Assembly (NCBI GenBank): GCA_963695075.1
Contig: CAVOFR010000003.1
Span: 248,001-312,000 of the forward strand
Direction of reading: 5' to 3'
DNA length: 64,000 nucleotides
Origin: CAWCAL01 sp963695075
GTDB taxonomy: Bacteria > Actinomycetota > Acidimicrobiia > Acidimicrobiales > CAWCAL01
Part shown: in pieces, positions 7,604 to 15,841 of the stretch
Layout: each line of letters begins with the position of its first letter
Numbering within the stretch: the stretch's first letter is position 1
Position numbers and translations under genes: made by a program
Notes under the pieces: generated by a model
What the model was told of the DNA's origin: nothing
The model's input: the letters and a program-made list of their open reading frames with translations, nothing else
Database searches by the model: none

Positions 7604-8680
7604 ATGGTTGCTCGTAGCCCCAAGGACTTCTTCAAGCCGCTGGCGGTAGGCGCCCCCGATCCCGTTCACGAGATCCCGTTCGGACCGTCGCGCATGATCC
7701 ACTTCTTCCCGCCTTCCAACGAGAAGATGCGATCGAAGATCCCGGCCATCGCCCCCACGGTCGACATCCTGCTCGGCAACCTCGAGGACGGGGTTCCGGC
7801 CGACGACAAGGAGGCCGCCCGGGCCGGGTTGGTCGAGGTGGCCGGCACGGTCGACATGGGCGACACGCAGCTGTGGACCCGGGTCAACAGCCTCGACTCG
7901 CCCTGGTTCCTCGACGACATCACGACGCTGGTCACCGAGGTCGGCGCCGCGTTCGACGTGATCATGATCCCCAAGGTCGAGGGCCCCGAAGACATCCACT
8001 TCGTCGACCGCCTGCTCGCCCAGCTCGAAGCCAAGGCGGGCATCGACGAGCCGCTGCTCGTCCACGCCATCCTCGAGACCGCCCGCGGTGTCGCCAACGT
8101 CGAGGAGATCTGCGGCGCATCACCACGCATGCAGGGCCTGTCTCTGGGGCCGGCCGACCTGGCCGCCAATCGCCGCATGAAGACCACCCGGGTCGGGGGC
8201 GGCCACCCCGATTACGTCGTACGCGAGGACCCCCCGACCGCCGCCGACGGGTCGGTCGACACCGACGCCGACCGGGCCACCTACCAGCAGGACCTCTGGC
8301 ACTACACCATCGCCCGCATGGTCGATGCCTGCGTCACCCACGGGATCCTCCCGTTCTACGGCCCCTTCGGCGACATCGCCGACACGCGGGCCTGCGAGGA
8401 TCAGTTCCGCAACGCCTACCTGCTCGGCTGCGTAGGAGCCTGGAGCCTGCACCCGGTCCAGATCGACATCGCGAAGAGGGTCTTCAGTCCCAGCCCGGAA
8501 GCGGTCACGCAGGCCCAGCGCGTCATCGACGCCATGGGCGACGGAACCGGCGCCATCATGCTCGACGGCAAGATGGAGGACGACGCCTCGGTCAAGCAGT
8601 GCCGGGTCGTGGTCGAGCTGGCACGGTCCCTGGCCGCGCGAGATCCCGAGCTGGCCGCGACGTACGGATTCGCGTCATGA
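7604..8680 (+). CDS. HpcH/HpaI aldolase/citrate-lyase family protein, malyl-CoA lyase-like
   Basis: 358 aa from the ATG at 7604; the longer upstream frame overlaps the divergent metallopeptidase gene and is unlikely to be coding. The barrel shows LLGNLEDGVPADDKEAAR, the metal-binding Glu in ILETARGVANVEEI, then MQGLSLGPADLAANRRMKTT, and GILPFYGPFGDIAD with a WSLHPVQ segment, as in MclA-type L-malyl-CoA/beta-methylmalyl-CoA lyases. These enzymes cleave or condense CoA esters with glyoxylate in an Mg-dependent Claisen reaction. The ATGA overlap with the next CitE-like gene suggests the two barrels work in one pathway or complex. Confidence 0.82.
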   Translation: MVARSPKDFFKPLAVGAPDPVHEIPFGPSRMIHFFPPSNEKMRSKIPAIAPTVDILLGNLEDGVPADDKEAARAGLVEVAGTVDMGDTQLWTRVNSLDSPWFLDDITTLVTEVGAAFDVIMIPKVEGPEDIHFVDRLLAQLEAKAGIDEPLLVHAILETARGVANVEEICGASPRMQGLSLGPADLAANRRMKTTRVGGGHPDYVVREDPPTAADGSVDTDADRATYQQDLWHYTIARMVDACVTHGILPFYGPFGDIADTRACEDQFRNAYLLGCVGAWSLHPVQIDIAKRVFSPSPEAVTQAQRVIDAMGDGTGAIMLDGKMEDDASVKQCRVVVELARSLAARDPELAATYGFAS

Positions 8681-9555
8681 CCGACCCAACCGACGACCTC
8701 ACTCCCCGCCGCAGCGTGCTCTACATGCCTGCCGCCAACGAACGAGCGCTCGAGAAGGCGAAAACCATCGCATGCGACGCGATCATCTTCGACCTCGAGG
8801 ACGCGGTCGCACCCGACGCCAAGGACCAGGCCCGCGCCCAGGCCGTGGCGGCCGCCACCTCGGGCGAGTACGGCTACCGCGAGCTCACCATTCGATGCAA
8901 CGGCCTCGACACGCCGTGGGGAGCCGACGACCTCGCCGCGGCCGGAGCAGCCGGACCCGCCGGCGTCGTGATCCCCAAGGTCTCGGGTCCCGACCATCTC
9001 GCCACCGTGGCCGACGCGCTCGAAGCAGCGGGCGCTCCCGACCACACGATGATCTGGGCGATGGTCGAGACTCCCGAGGCGATCCTCGACGCGCTGTCCA
9101 TCGCCCGGTTCGAGCGGGTCAACGTCCTGGTGATGGGCACCAACGACCTGGTCAAGGAGCTCCACGCCTCACACGTCCCGGGACGACAACCCCTCCTCCC
9201 CCACCTGACATCGGCTCTGCTCGCCGCCCGCGCCGCGGGCAAGGTCATCCTCGACGGGGTCTACAACGACGTGAAGGATCCCGAGGGGTTCCGATCCGAG
9301 TGCGAGCAGGGCGCGCAGCTGGGATTCGACGGCAAAACGCTGATCCACCCGAGCCAGGTCGATCCGACCAACGAGGTGTGGGCCCCGTCGGTCGAGGAGA
9401 TCGACCATGCCCGCCGAGTGATCGCGGCCTTCGAGGAAGCGACCGCCGACGGGCTCGGCGTGGTCACCGTCGACGGCCGGATGATCGAGAATCTCCACGT
9501 CGACCAGGCCCGCCGCACGCTGGCCGTTGCCGACGCCATCTCGCGACGTAGCTGA
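8677..9555 (+). CDS. CitE-like CoA-ester lyase
   Basis: 292 aa. The sequence has RRSVLYMPAANERALEKAK, the family's IIFDLEDAVAPDAKDQAR block with conserved acidic metal ligands, PKVSGPDHLA, WAMVETPEAILDA with the second ligand Glu, and FDGKTLIHPSQVDPTNEVW near the C-terminus. This is the classic stand-alone CitE/(3S)-malyl-CoA or citramalyl-CoA lyase layout, without the citrate-lyase alpha and gamma subunits that would indicate true citrate fermentation. Its start overlaps the stop of the preceding malyl-CoA-lyase-like gene (ATGA). Two diverged members in tandem suggest sequential or heteromeric action, which is inference only. Confidence 0.85.
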   Translation: MTDPTDDLTPRRSVLYMPAANERALEKAKTIACDAIIFDLEDAVAPDAKDQARAQAVAAATSGEYGYRELTIRCNGLDTPWGADDLAAAGAAGPAGVVIPKVSGPDHLATVADALEAAGAPDHTMIWAMVETPEAILDALSIARFERVNVLVMGTNDLVKELHASHVPGRQPLLPHLTSALLAARAAGKVILDGVYNDVKDPEGFRSECEQGAQLGFDGKTLIHPSQVDPTNEVWAPSVEEIDHARRVIAAFEEATADGLGVVTVDGRMIENLHVDQARRTLAVADAISRRS

Positions 9556-9594
9556 GCGCCGACACCGCCGAACCGAATGCCGTAACGTCGGCTC

Positions 9595-11535
9595 GTGACC
9601 ACCTCCCGGCTGCTCGACGGACTGGATCCTGCGCAGCGGGATGCGGTCACGACGGCCGACCGACCCCTCCGCATCCTGGCCCCCGCCGGGTCGGGCAAGA
9701 CCCGGGTCCTGACCCGCTTGATCGCGTACGGAGTCGAGACCGAAACGGTGGATCCCGATCGGGTCCTGGCGGTGACCTTCACCCGGAAAGCCGCAGGAGA
9801 GCTGCGGCAACGGCTCATCGCACTGGGACTTCCCGGCACCATCGCGGCCGGGACCTTCCACGCCGCGGCGTGGACCCAACTCCGGCAGTGGTGGACCGAT
9901 CAACGGGTCGCCGCGCCGTCCCTTCTCCGATCGCGTGGTGCGATGCTCCGTCGCCTGGCCCGCTCCGAGGGATTCCGCCTCGGAGACGCCGGCAACGAGA
10001 TCGACTGGGCGGCCGCCCGGATGATCGGACCCGATCGCTATGGCGCCGAGGCCGCCCGCGCCGGCCGACGGCCGGCCAGCCCGCCGGAACAGGTGACGCA
10101 GCTCTACCGCTCGTACGAGGTGGCCAAGCGACAGAAGCGCGTCGTGGACTTCGACGACATCCTCCGCATGGTCATCCACACCCTGGACACGCAGCCCGAG
10201 CGGGCCCGGGCACTGCGCTGGCGGTTCCGGCACTTCTTCGTCGACGAGTTCCAGGATGTCAACCCGCTGCAGTTCCGACTCCTCGAAGCCTGGATCGGAG
10301 GCCGATCCGATCTCTGCGTGGTGGGCGATCCCGATCAGGCCATCTACGGGTGGAACGGCGCGGACGCCGGATTCCTCCAGGACTTCGAGGCCATCTTCCC
10401 CGGCGCCGTCACCGTCTCGCTGGACTCCAACTACCGCAGCACCAGCGAGATCCTGGCCGCCGCAACCGCCGTCCTCCCGGGTCCGTCGGTAGCTCCCGTG
10501 ACGGCCGAACCGGGACCGTTGCCCGAGATGCGCGAGTTCGAATCCGATGTCGCGGAAGCCCGCTGGATCGCCGAGGCGATCCGGGACGGCCGCGTCTCGG
10601 GTCAGAGCTGGAGTCGCCACGGGGTCCTGGTTCGGACCCACAGCCAGGCCACGACCGTCGCCGAGGCCCTGTCCGACGCCGGCATACCCGTCCGCATCCG
10701 AGGAGCCGCCGGCACTGCGACCGGTGGCGAGCTCCACGAAACCCTGGGCCGACTCCCGGCCCACGCCACCCTCGAGGTGGCGCTCGTGGACTGGGCCACC
10801 GACGAAGCCGAAGGCCGGGGCGGGCCGGCCACCGAGTCGCTGCTCCGACTCGGCCACGAGTTTCGAGCAATCCAACCCGAGGCGGGAATCGACGACTTCG
10901 CTAGCTGGATCGGCGGCATGGTGGCCGACGACGACCGCGGGACCGCGGCGTCGGATCGGGTCGACATCGCGACGTTGCACGCCGCCAAGGGCCTGGAGTG
11001 GGACACCGTCTTCCTGGCCGGTCTCGAAGAGGGGTTCGTCCCGATAAGCCACGCCGAGACCGGCGGCGAGCTCGCCGAGGAGCGACGGCTCCTCTACGTC
11101 GGTATCACCCGCGCCCGTCGGCGGCTGGTCCTCTCGTGGGCGACCACCCGTCAGTTCGGTAGCCGGGTGAGCCGACGCAAGCCCTCGCGCTGGCTCGCCC
11201 CGATCGAAGCGACCATCGCAGAGCTGGGCCGCCGTGAACAACCGAAACCGCGGCCGGACACCATCATCGACCTTCGACGACCGACCGTCGACCGGCAGCG
11301 TGAGGCGCTGCGTCGGCGGCTCGACGATTGGCGCACCACCGTCGCCCAGCGCTCGGGTGCGGTTCCGTTGGCCGTGCTGGCCGACGACACGCTGGAGAGG
11401 ATCGTCGAGGCCGCACCCGAGGATGACGACGCCCTGGCCGCGCTCGGCCTGGGACCGTCCCATCGACGTCGCTACAGTGCCGCCATCTGCACCATCGTGC
11501 GCGAGACCGCGACCGGCGAGACGATCGCCCCGTGA
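9595..11535 (+). CDS. UvrD2-like superfamily 1 DNA helicase with HRDC domain
   Basis: 646 aa from a GTG at 9595. Seen in order: Q-motif region LLDGLDPAQRDAV, Walker A AGSGKT (about residues 31-36), VTFTRKAAGELRQRL, the DEFQD Walker B near residue 215, CVVGDPDQAIYGWNGAD (motif III), LDSNYRST, IATLHAAKGLEWDTVFL (motif V) and RRLLYVGITRAR (motif VI). A C-terminal domain at about residues 560-640 has the HRDC pattern (LRRRLDDWRTTVAQRSGAVP, AALGLGPSHRRRY). This architecture matches mycobacterial UvrD2, a 3'-5' helicase linked to genome maintenance, although this protein is somewhat shorter. The next gene overlaps it by four bases. Confidence 0.9.
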   Translation: MTTSRLLDGLDPAQRDAVTTADRPLRILAPAGSGKTRVLTRLIAYGVETETVDPDRVLAVTFTRKAAGELRQRLIALGLPGTIAAGTFHAAAWTQLRQWWTDQRVAAPSLLRSRGAMLRRLARSEGFRLGDAGNEIDWAAARMIGPDRYGAEAARAGRRPASPPEQVTQLYRSYEVAKRQKRVVDFDDILRMVIHTLDTQPERARALRWRFRHFFVDEFQDVNPLQFRLLEAWIGGRSDLCVVGDPDQAIYGWNGADAGFLQDFEAIFPGAVTVSLDSNYRSTSEILAAATAVLPGPSVAPVTAEPGPLPEMREFESDVAEARWIAEAIRDGRVSGQSWSRHGVLVRTHSQATTVAEALSDAGIPVRIRGAAGTATGGELHETLGRLPAHATLEVALVDWATDEAEGRGGPATESLLRLGHEFRAIQPEAGIDDFASWIGGMVADDDRGTAASDRVDIATLHAAKGLEWDTVFLAGLEEGFVPISHAETGGELAEERRLLYVGITRARRRLVLSWATTRQFGSRVSRRKPSRWLAPIEATIAELGRREQPKPRPDTIIDLRRPTVDRQREALRRRLDDWRTTVAQRSGAVPLAVLADDTLERIVEAAPEDDDALAALGLGPSHRRRYSAAICTIVRETATGETIAP

Positions 11536-12035
11536 ACTTCCGATTCCGCGAGAAGGTGGCGGCCGACGCCGCCACCGTGTTCGCCGTCTTCTCGGATCCG
11601 GCCTTCTACCGAAGCCTGGATCTTCCTGACATCACCGCGCCCGAGGTCCTCGACATCCGCCCCGGCGAGACAACGACCGAGGCCGAGATCCGCTACCGAT
11701 ACCAGGGTGATCTCCCGCCGGGTGCAGGCGCGTTCATCACGCCCGAACGGCTGACCTGGATCGAGGCATCGGTTCATCATCCCGAGCGGGGCCTCATCGA
11801 GCTCACGCTCCTTCCGGATCACTACGGGGACCGCATGAGCGGAAGGGCGACCCACCGAATCATCGCCATCGAACCGCCCGAGACGGAGGGGGAGCCCAGT
11901 TGCTGGTGGGAGACGGCCGGGTCGATCTCGGTCAGGCTGCCGTTCGTGGCCGGTCCCGTCGAGCGGGCGATCATCGGCGGGCTCGGGGAGAACCTCCTCG
12001 CCATGGTCGCCCCGATCGAGGTCTACTGCGGCTAG
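11532..12035 (+). CDS. SRPBCC-like small protein (DUF2505-type)
   Basis: 167 aa, starting with a GTG whose last two bases belong to the TGA of the helicase gene. The opening pattern NFRFREKVAADAATVFAVFSDPAFYR and the following beta-rich body with a C-terminal amphipathic helix (GPVERAIIGGLGENLLAM) fit the START/SRPBCC ligand-binding fold, close to DUF2505. There is no enzymatic motif. Such proteins bind hydrophobic ligands in a cavity. Translational coupling to the helicase may reflect operon compactness rather than shared function. Confidence 0.7.
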   Translation: MNFRFREKVAADAATVFAVFSDPAFYRSLDLPDITAPEVLDIRPGETTTEAEIRYRYQGDLPPGAGAFITPERLTWIEASVHHPERGLIELTLLPDHYGDRMSGRATHRIIAIEPPETEGEPSCWWETAGSISVRLPFVAGPVERAIIGGLGENLLAMVAPIEVYCG

Positions 12036-12048
12036 ATCCGGGGATCGG

Positions 12049-14205
12049 CTACTCGGCGGGGTCGGCGGCCAACAGCACCACCACCACCGTCGCGTCGACC
12101 GTCTCGAGCACGTGTTCGACCGCGTGGCCCAGGAAGGGCCGGCCCTCGACGTGTCGCAGCGACGCCCCGAGGATCACCAGGTCGGCACCGTTGTCCCCGG
12201 CGGCGGACACCAGCACCGATCCGACGGGTGAGCCCGACCGGACATCGGTCCTGGGACTCACCCCGTACTCCGCCGCCCGGGTGATGGCTCCCTGCACGAT
12301 CCGCTCGGCCGTGTCCAGGTCGTTTGCCGCGCCCGAGGTGCCGGCCCGCCGGATGCTGAGCAGGTCACCGAGTGCACCCATCCGGCTGTCGGGGCGATCC
12401 ACGACGTGGGTGAAGACCAGCTCGGTTCCCAGCGAATGGCTGATGCTGCACGCGATCTCCTGCGCCGCCCGTGATGACCGGCCCCCCGTGACGGGTACGA
12501 GCGCTCGGCTGAACGCCGCCGGCAGCCGCGTGCCCTGGTTGCGGGCCCGCCGCACGATGACGACCGGGATCGGCGACCGGCTCAGGACCTCGTCGAGGAC
12601 CGGCGAGAGCAGCCTTCCCTCCTGGCCGGTGTCGGCCAGCCCGACCGCGCAGACGCCGTAGCCGAGTCGGGCCTCATCCAGGATCGCGGCGGCCAGATCG
12701 TCGCGTCTGATCCGTTTCTCGTCGAAGTCGCGGTCGAAGAAGACGTTGCGGATCGGCTCGAGGTCGGGACGATCGACCGCATCACCGATCGTGATGACGG
12801 TCGCCGGCGCCTCGTCGGGCCACGCGAAATGCAGCACCTGCGCCGCGACGATGCTGTTGGGAGAGCCCGCCGTGGGCAGGAGGATGCGATCGGAGTTCAC
12901 CACGACGTTGCGGGCCAGCGACTCTTCTCGATCGAGCCGTTCACGCTCGCTCGCCGTGCCGTGCCAGCCGTGGACCGAGAGCCGGAGTCCGACCGACGCG
13001 ACGACCGAGGTCACCAACGGGACGAGGACAACGACGGCGAACGCCGTATCCGAGAGGACGCCGAGCGACGAGCCGACGGTGGCGATCACGATCTCGAGCG
13101 CTCCCCTGGCGTTGAGCCCCGAGCCGAGGGCGAGACCCTCGCGGTTCGTCAGACCCCCGATGCGAGCACCGCCGTAGGCACCGGCGAACTTGGCCACCGC
13201 GGCGACGACGACGATGACGACCGCCCACACGAGTGCGTCACCGGTCAGCAGCCCGAAGTCGGCCCGCAAGCCGGCAGTGGCGAAGAACAGGGGCGCCACG
13301 ACCGAAGCCGTGACCGACTCGAGGTGCTCGGTCACCTGGCCCTGCTGGAAACGGGATCGGTTCACCACGATGCCGGCGATGAACATGCCGAGAAGTGCCT
13401 CGACCCCGAGCCACTGCGTCACCACGCCGAAACCCAGGGCGATGATCATCGTCGCCGTGATCCCACCACCGATGTTGACGCCGCCGCGCCGAGCCCGGCG
13501 CAGCAGGTAGTCGATGATGCGCTGCCCGATGGTGAAAGCGAACACGACGAACACCGCAAGTCCCAGGACGGTCGTGCCCACGTCCACGAAGGAGATGTGA
13601 CCCGACGACGCGATGCCGGCGAAGACGCCGAGCAGGACCCACCCCACGACGTCGTTGGCCATCCCCGCCGCCACGGTGATCTGCCCGAAATCGCGTCGCA
13701 TCAGGCCGAGCTCGGACAGGATCTTGCCCACGACGGCGAGCGACGAGACGCTCAGGGCGGCGGCTATGAAGAGGGCCAGCGTCGTCTGGTCATCCAACTC
13801 CCCCTTGAACACATCGGGGAGAGCGAACCCCACCGCCAGGCCGGCAGCGAGCGGCACCACCAGACTGGATCCGGTCACCCAGGCCGCGGCACGGCCCAGT
13901 CGGGAGATGAGGGTCAGGTCGGTCTCGAATCCGGTCACCACCAGGAGCAGAGCCGCCCCCAGCCAGGCCACGCCCTGCAGCGCCCCGGACTGGATCGCGC
14001 TGTCGGGGAGGAACCAGTCGAATCCTTCCTCCCAGACACGTCCGAACACCGACGGGCCGAGGAGCACACCGGCCCCGAGCTCGCCGATCACGGTCGGTAG
14101 GCCTATGGCACGGCAGAGGTAGCCGAGGCCACGAGCCAGGGCCAGGAGAGCGAACAGCTGGGTCCAGAAGACCAGGAGCTCGTGCTCGTCGAGTGATGTG
14201 AGCAT
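12049..14205 (-). CDS. CPA2-type cation:proton antiporter with C-terminal universal-stress domains
   Basis: 718 aa. Residues 1 to about 410 contain 12-13 hydrophobic segments with the CPA2/KefB signature: LPTVIGELGAGVLLGPS, LLLVVTGFETDL, ANDVVGWVLLGVF carrying the conserved Asp/Asn-Asp ion site, and NARGALEIVIATVG. From about residue 440 to the end there are two Usp-like segments (RILLPTAGSPNSIVAAQVL and RALVPVTGGRSSRAAQEIA, with a final DLVILGASL). The ATP-binding Gly loop of Usp is partly recognisable. It should exchange K+ or Na+ for H+ at the cytoplasmic membrane, gated by the Usp module. It is the last gene of the xthA-thioesterase-antiporter operon; its start overlaps the thioesterase stop (TGATG). 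Confidence 0.88.
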   Translation of the reverse strand: MLTSLDEHELLVFWTQLFALLALARGLGYLCRAIGLPTVIGELGAGVLLGPSVFGRVWEEGFDWFLPDSAIQSGALQGVAWLGAALLLVVTGFETDLTLISRLGRAAAWVTGSSLVVPLAAGLAVGFALPDVFKGELDDQTTLALFIAAALSVSSLAVVGKILSELGLMRRDFGQITVAAGMANDVVGWVLLGVFAGIASSGHISFVDVGTTVLGLAVFVVFAFTIGQRIIDYLLRRARRGGVNIGGGITATMIIALGFGVVTQWLGVEALLGMFIAGIVVNRSRFQQGQVTEHLESVTASVVAPLFFATAGLRADFGLLTGDALVWAVVIVVVAAVAKFAGAYGGARIGGLTNREGLALGSGLNARGALEIVIATVGSSLGVLSDTAFAVVVLVPLVTSVVASVGLRLSVHGWHGTASERERLDREESLARNVVVNSDRILLPTAGSPNSIVAAQVLHFAWPDEAPATVITIGDAVDRPDLEPIRNVFFDRDFDEKRIRRDDLAAAILDEARLGYGVCAVGLADTGQEGRLLSPVLDEVLSRSPIPVVIVRRARNQGTRLPAAFSRALVPVTGGRSSRAAQEIACSISHSLGTELVFTHVVDRPDSRMGALGDLLSIRRAGTSGAANDLDTAERIVQGAITRAAEYGVSPRTDVRSGSPVGSVLVSAAGDNGADLVILGASLRHVEGRPFLGHAVEHVLETVDATVVVVLLAADPAE

Positions 14206-14936
14206 CAGCTCCGGCCGGGATTGGTCGGCTTCGCGTCCCGCGCATCGCGAAGGTACGACAGGAGCTTGGGATCGATCGTGATGAACAGGCCCTCGGCGTC
14301 GGCCGTCACCTCATCGTCGACGGTGCATCGACCCTCGACGAAGACCTTCCTGCCGTCCACCCGGACGAGCCGCCCTTCGACGACGAGGTCGGTGCGCAAC
14401 GGAGTAGGGCGGCGGTAGTTGACGATGAGCCGGGCTGTCATCCCCGCCGTACCGGACAACGTCTGGGTGGCGCCGAGCAGCTCGTCGAAGATGGCCGCTA
14501 CGTACCCACCGTGGACACACCCGGGTGGCCCCTCGTAGGCGTTGCCGAAGTGCACATTGGCCAGAACTCGGTCACCCTCGATCTCGACCCGCAGCGGCGG
14601 GGACAGGGGGTTTGCGAGACCCAGGACCGGACTGTGATCGAACGTGGCGTTGGGATCGGCACCGGCGGTCGCCGATTCGGCGAAGCCTTCGTAGGTGCGA
14701 CCGGAGGGCCATTTCCCCATCTCGTCGATCAGGTCACCCATGCGATCAGCCGCGACCGTGAGCAGGTCGGTCGGAGCCTGCGACGCGACCATCAGGTCGA
14801 TCACCTCCCGCATCTGGCCTGCCATTCTCCGCAGCTCGGCCTGATGCGCGGAGACGTCGTCGCTCTGCGACCAGCGGCTCTGAAGACGCCGGCGCTGCTC
14901 TGGTTCCCCCGTGAACAGCGGTCCGTCGTCGCTCAT
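14205..14936 (-). CDS. PaaI-family hotdog thioesterase
   Basis: 243 aa from the ATG at 14936, which overlaps the stop of the upstream exonuclease gene (ATGA). The N-terminal roughly 110 residues are helical and charged. The hotdog domain follows: GPPGCVHGGYVAAIFDELLG contains the conserved HGG and the catalytic acid, then TARLIVNYRRPTPLRTDLVV and a C-terminal EGRCTVDDEVTADAEGLFI. These features identify an acyl-CoA thioesterase of the PaaI/4HBT-II group. Substrate chain length is not predictable. It is co-transcribed with xthA and an antiporter, a pairing without obvious metabolic logic. Confidence 0.85.
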   Translation of the reverse strand: MSDDGPLFTGEPEQRRRLQSRWSQSDDVSAHQAELRRMAGQMREVIDLMVASQAPTDLLTVAADRMGDLIDEMGKWPSGRTYEGFAESATAGADPNATFDHSPVLGLANPLSPPLRVEIEGDRVLANVHFGNAYEGPPGCVHGGYVAAIFDELLGATQTLSGTAGMTARLIVNYRRPTPLRTDLVVEGRLVRVDGRKVFVEGRCTVDDEVTADAEGLFITIDPKLLSYLRDARDAKPTNPGRS

Positions 14937-15709
14937 CGGTCGGCGAAGAGGCCGAGCACGGGTGCATGGTCCGATGGCTTCTGCCCCTTGCGTGCGTTGC
15001 GGTCGATCAGATCGCTGACCGACCGGCTGGCCAAGCCGCGACTGGCCAGGAGGTAATCGATGCGGAGTCCCTTCTTCTTGTGGAAGTCCCCTCTCCGATA
15101 GTCCCACCAGCTGAAGAGGCCACCGGCGTCGTACCGCTCGCGGAAGACATCGACCAGCCCGAATCCCATGACCTCGGCCAGGGCCTTGCGCTCGCGGTCG
15201 GTGACGTGCGTCGACCCCTCGAAGGCTGCCGGGTCGTGCACATCACGATCGTCGGGAGCGATGTTCCAGTCCCCGAGGACCACGACGTCGGAGGCGGGGT
15301 CGGCAACCGCATCGAGATGGGCGCGGAGTCGACCGAGCCACGAGAGCTTGTACCGGTAGTGCTCGTGATCGACCTCACGCCCGTTGGGGACATAGACCGT
15401 CGCGACCCGCACCCCACCGCAGGTCGCTGTGACCAGGCGGGCATCCGGGTCGGCCTCGATCCCCTCGGCGAATCCGTAGACCACATCGTCGATACCGGCT
15501 CGAGAGACGATCGCCACACCGTTCCAACGACCCTCTCCGTGGTGTACGGCCTCGTAGCCGAGACCCTCGAACGTGAGGAGCGGGAAGTCGGCGTCGGCCA
15601 GCTTGGTTTCCTGCATGCACAGGACGTCGGGTTTCACATGCGCCACCCACTCCTCGACCCGTGGAAGTCGGGCCTTCAGCGAGTTGACGTTCCACGTCGC
15701 GATCAGCAC
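14933..15709 (-). CDS. xthA: Exodeoxyribonuclease III
   Basis: 258 aa from a GTG at 15709. All class II AP-endonuclease motifs are present: TWNVNSLKARLPR, CMQETKLAD with the metal-binding Glu, NGVAIVSR, VYVPNGR, VLGDWNIAPDDRDVHD with the catalytic Asp/Asn, WWDYRRG, RIDYLLAS and a terminal PSDHAPV with the catalytic Asp-His. The enzyme cleaves 5' of abasic sites and has 3'-5' exonuclease activity in base excision repair. It is the first gene of a tightly overlapping three-gene minus-strand operon. Confidence 0.93.
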   Translation of the reverse strand: MLIATWNVNSLKARLPRVEEWVAHVKPDVLCMQETKLADADFPLLTFEGLGYEAVHHGEGRWNGVAIVSRAGIDDVVYGFAEGIEADPDARLVTATCGGVRVATVYVPNGREVDHEHYRYKLSWLGRLRAHLDAVADPASDVVVLGDWNIAPDDRDVHDPAAFEGSTHVTDRERKALAEVMGFGLVDVFRERYDAGGLFSWWDYRRGDFHKKKGLRIDYLLASRGLASRSVSDLIDRNARKGQKPSDHAPVLGLFADR

Positions 15710-15841
15710 GCCCGCAGACTAGTGGGCCCCACCGGGGCATCGAATGCCGAGCCGCGGCGCGGGTGAGCCTGGTGCAAGGGTGGGGCCGACCGGTACCTTC
15801 GCTGGAAGAACAGGCCCGGGCGAACCGGCGGAGTGTGGCCT

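Noticed and set aside
9169..11463. A 764-codon minus-strand open frame opposite the UvrD2-like helicase
   Set aside because: The helicase motifs on the plus strand are complete; the antisense product shows no recognisable fold.
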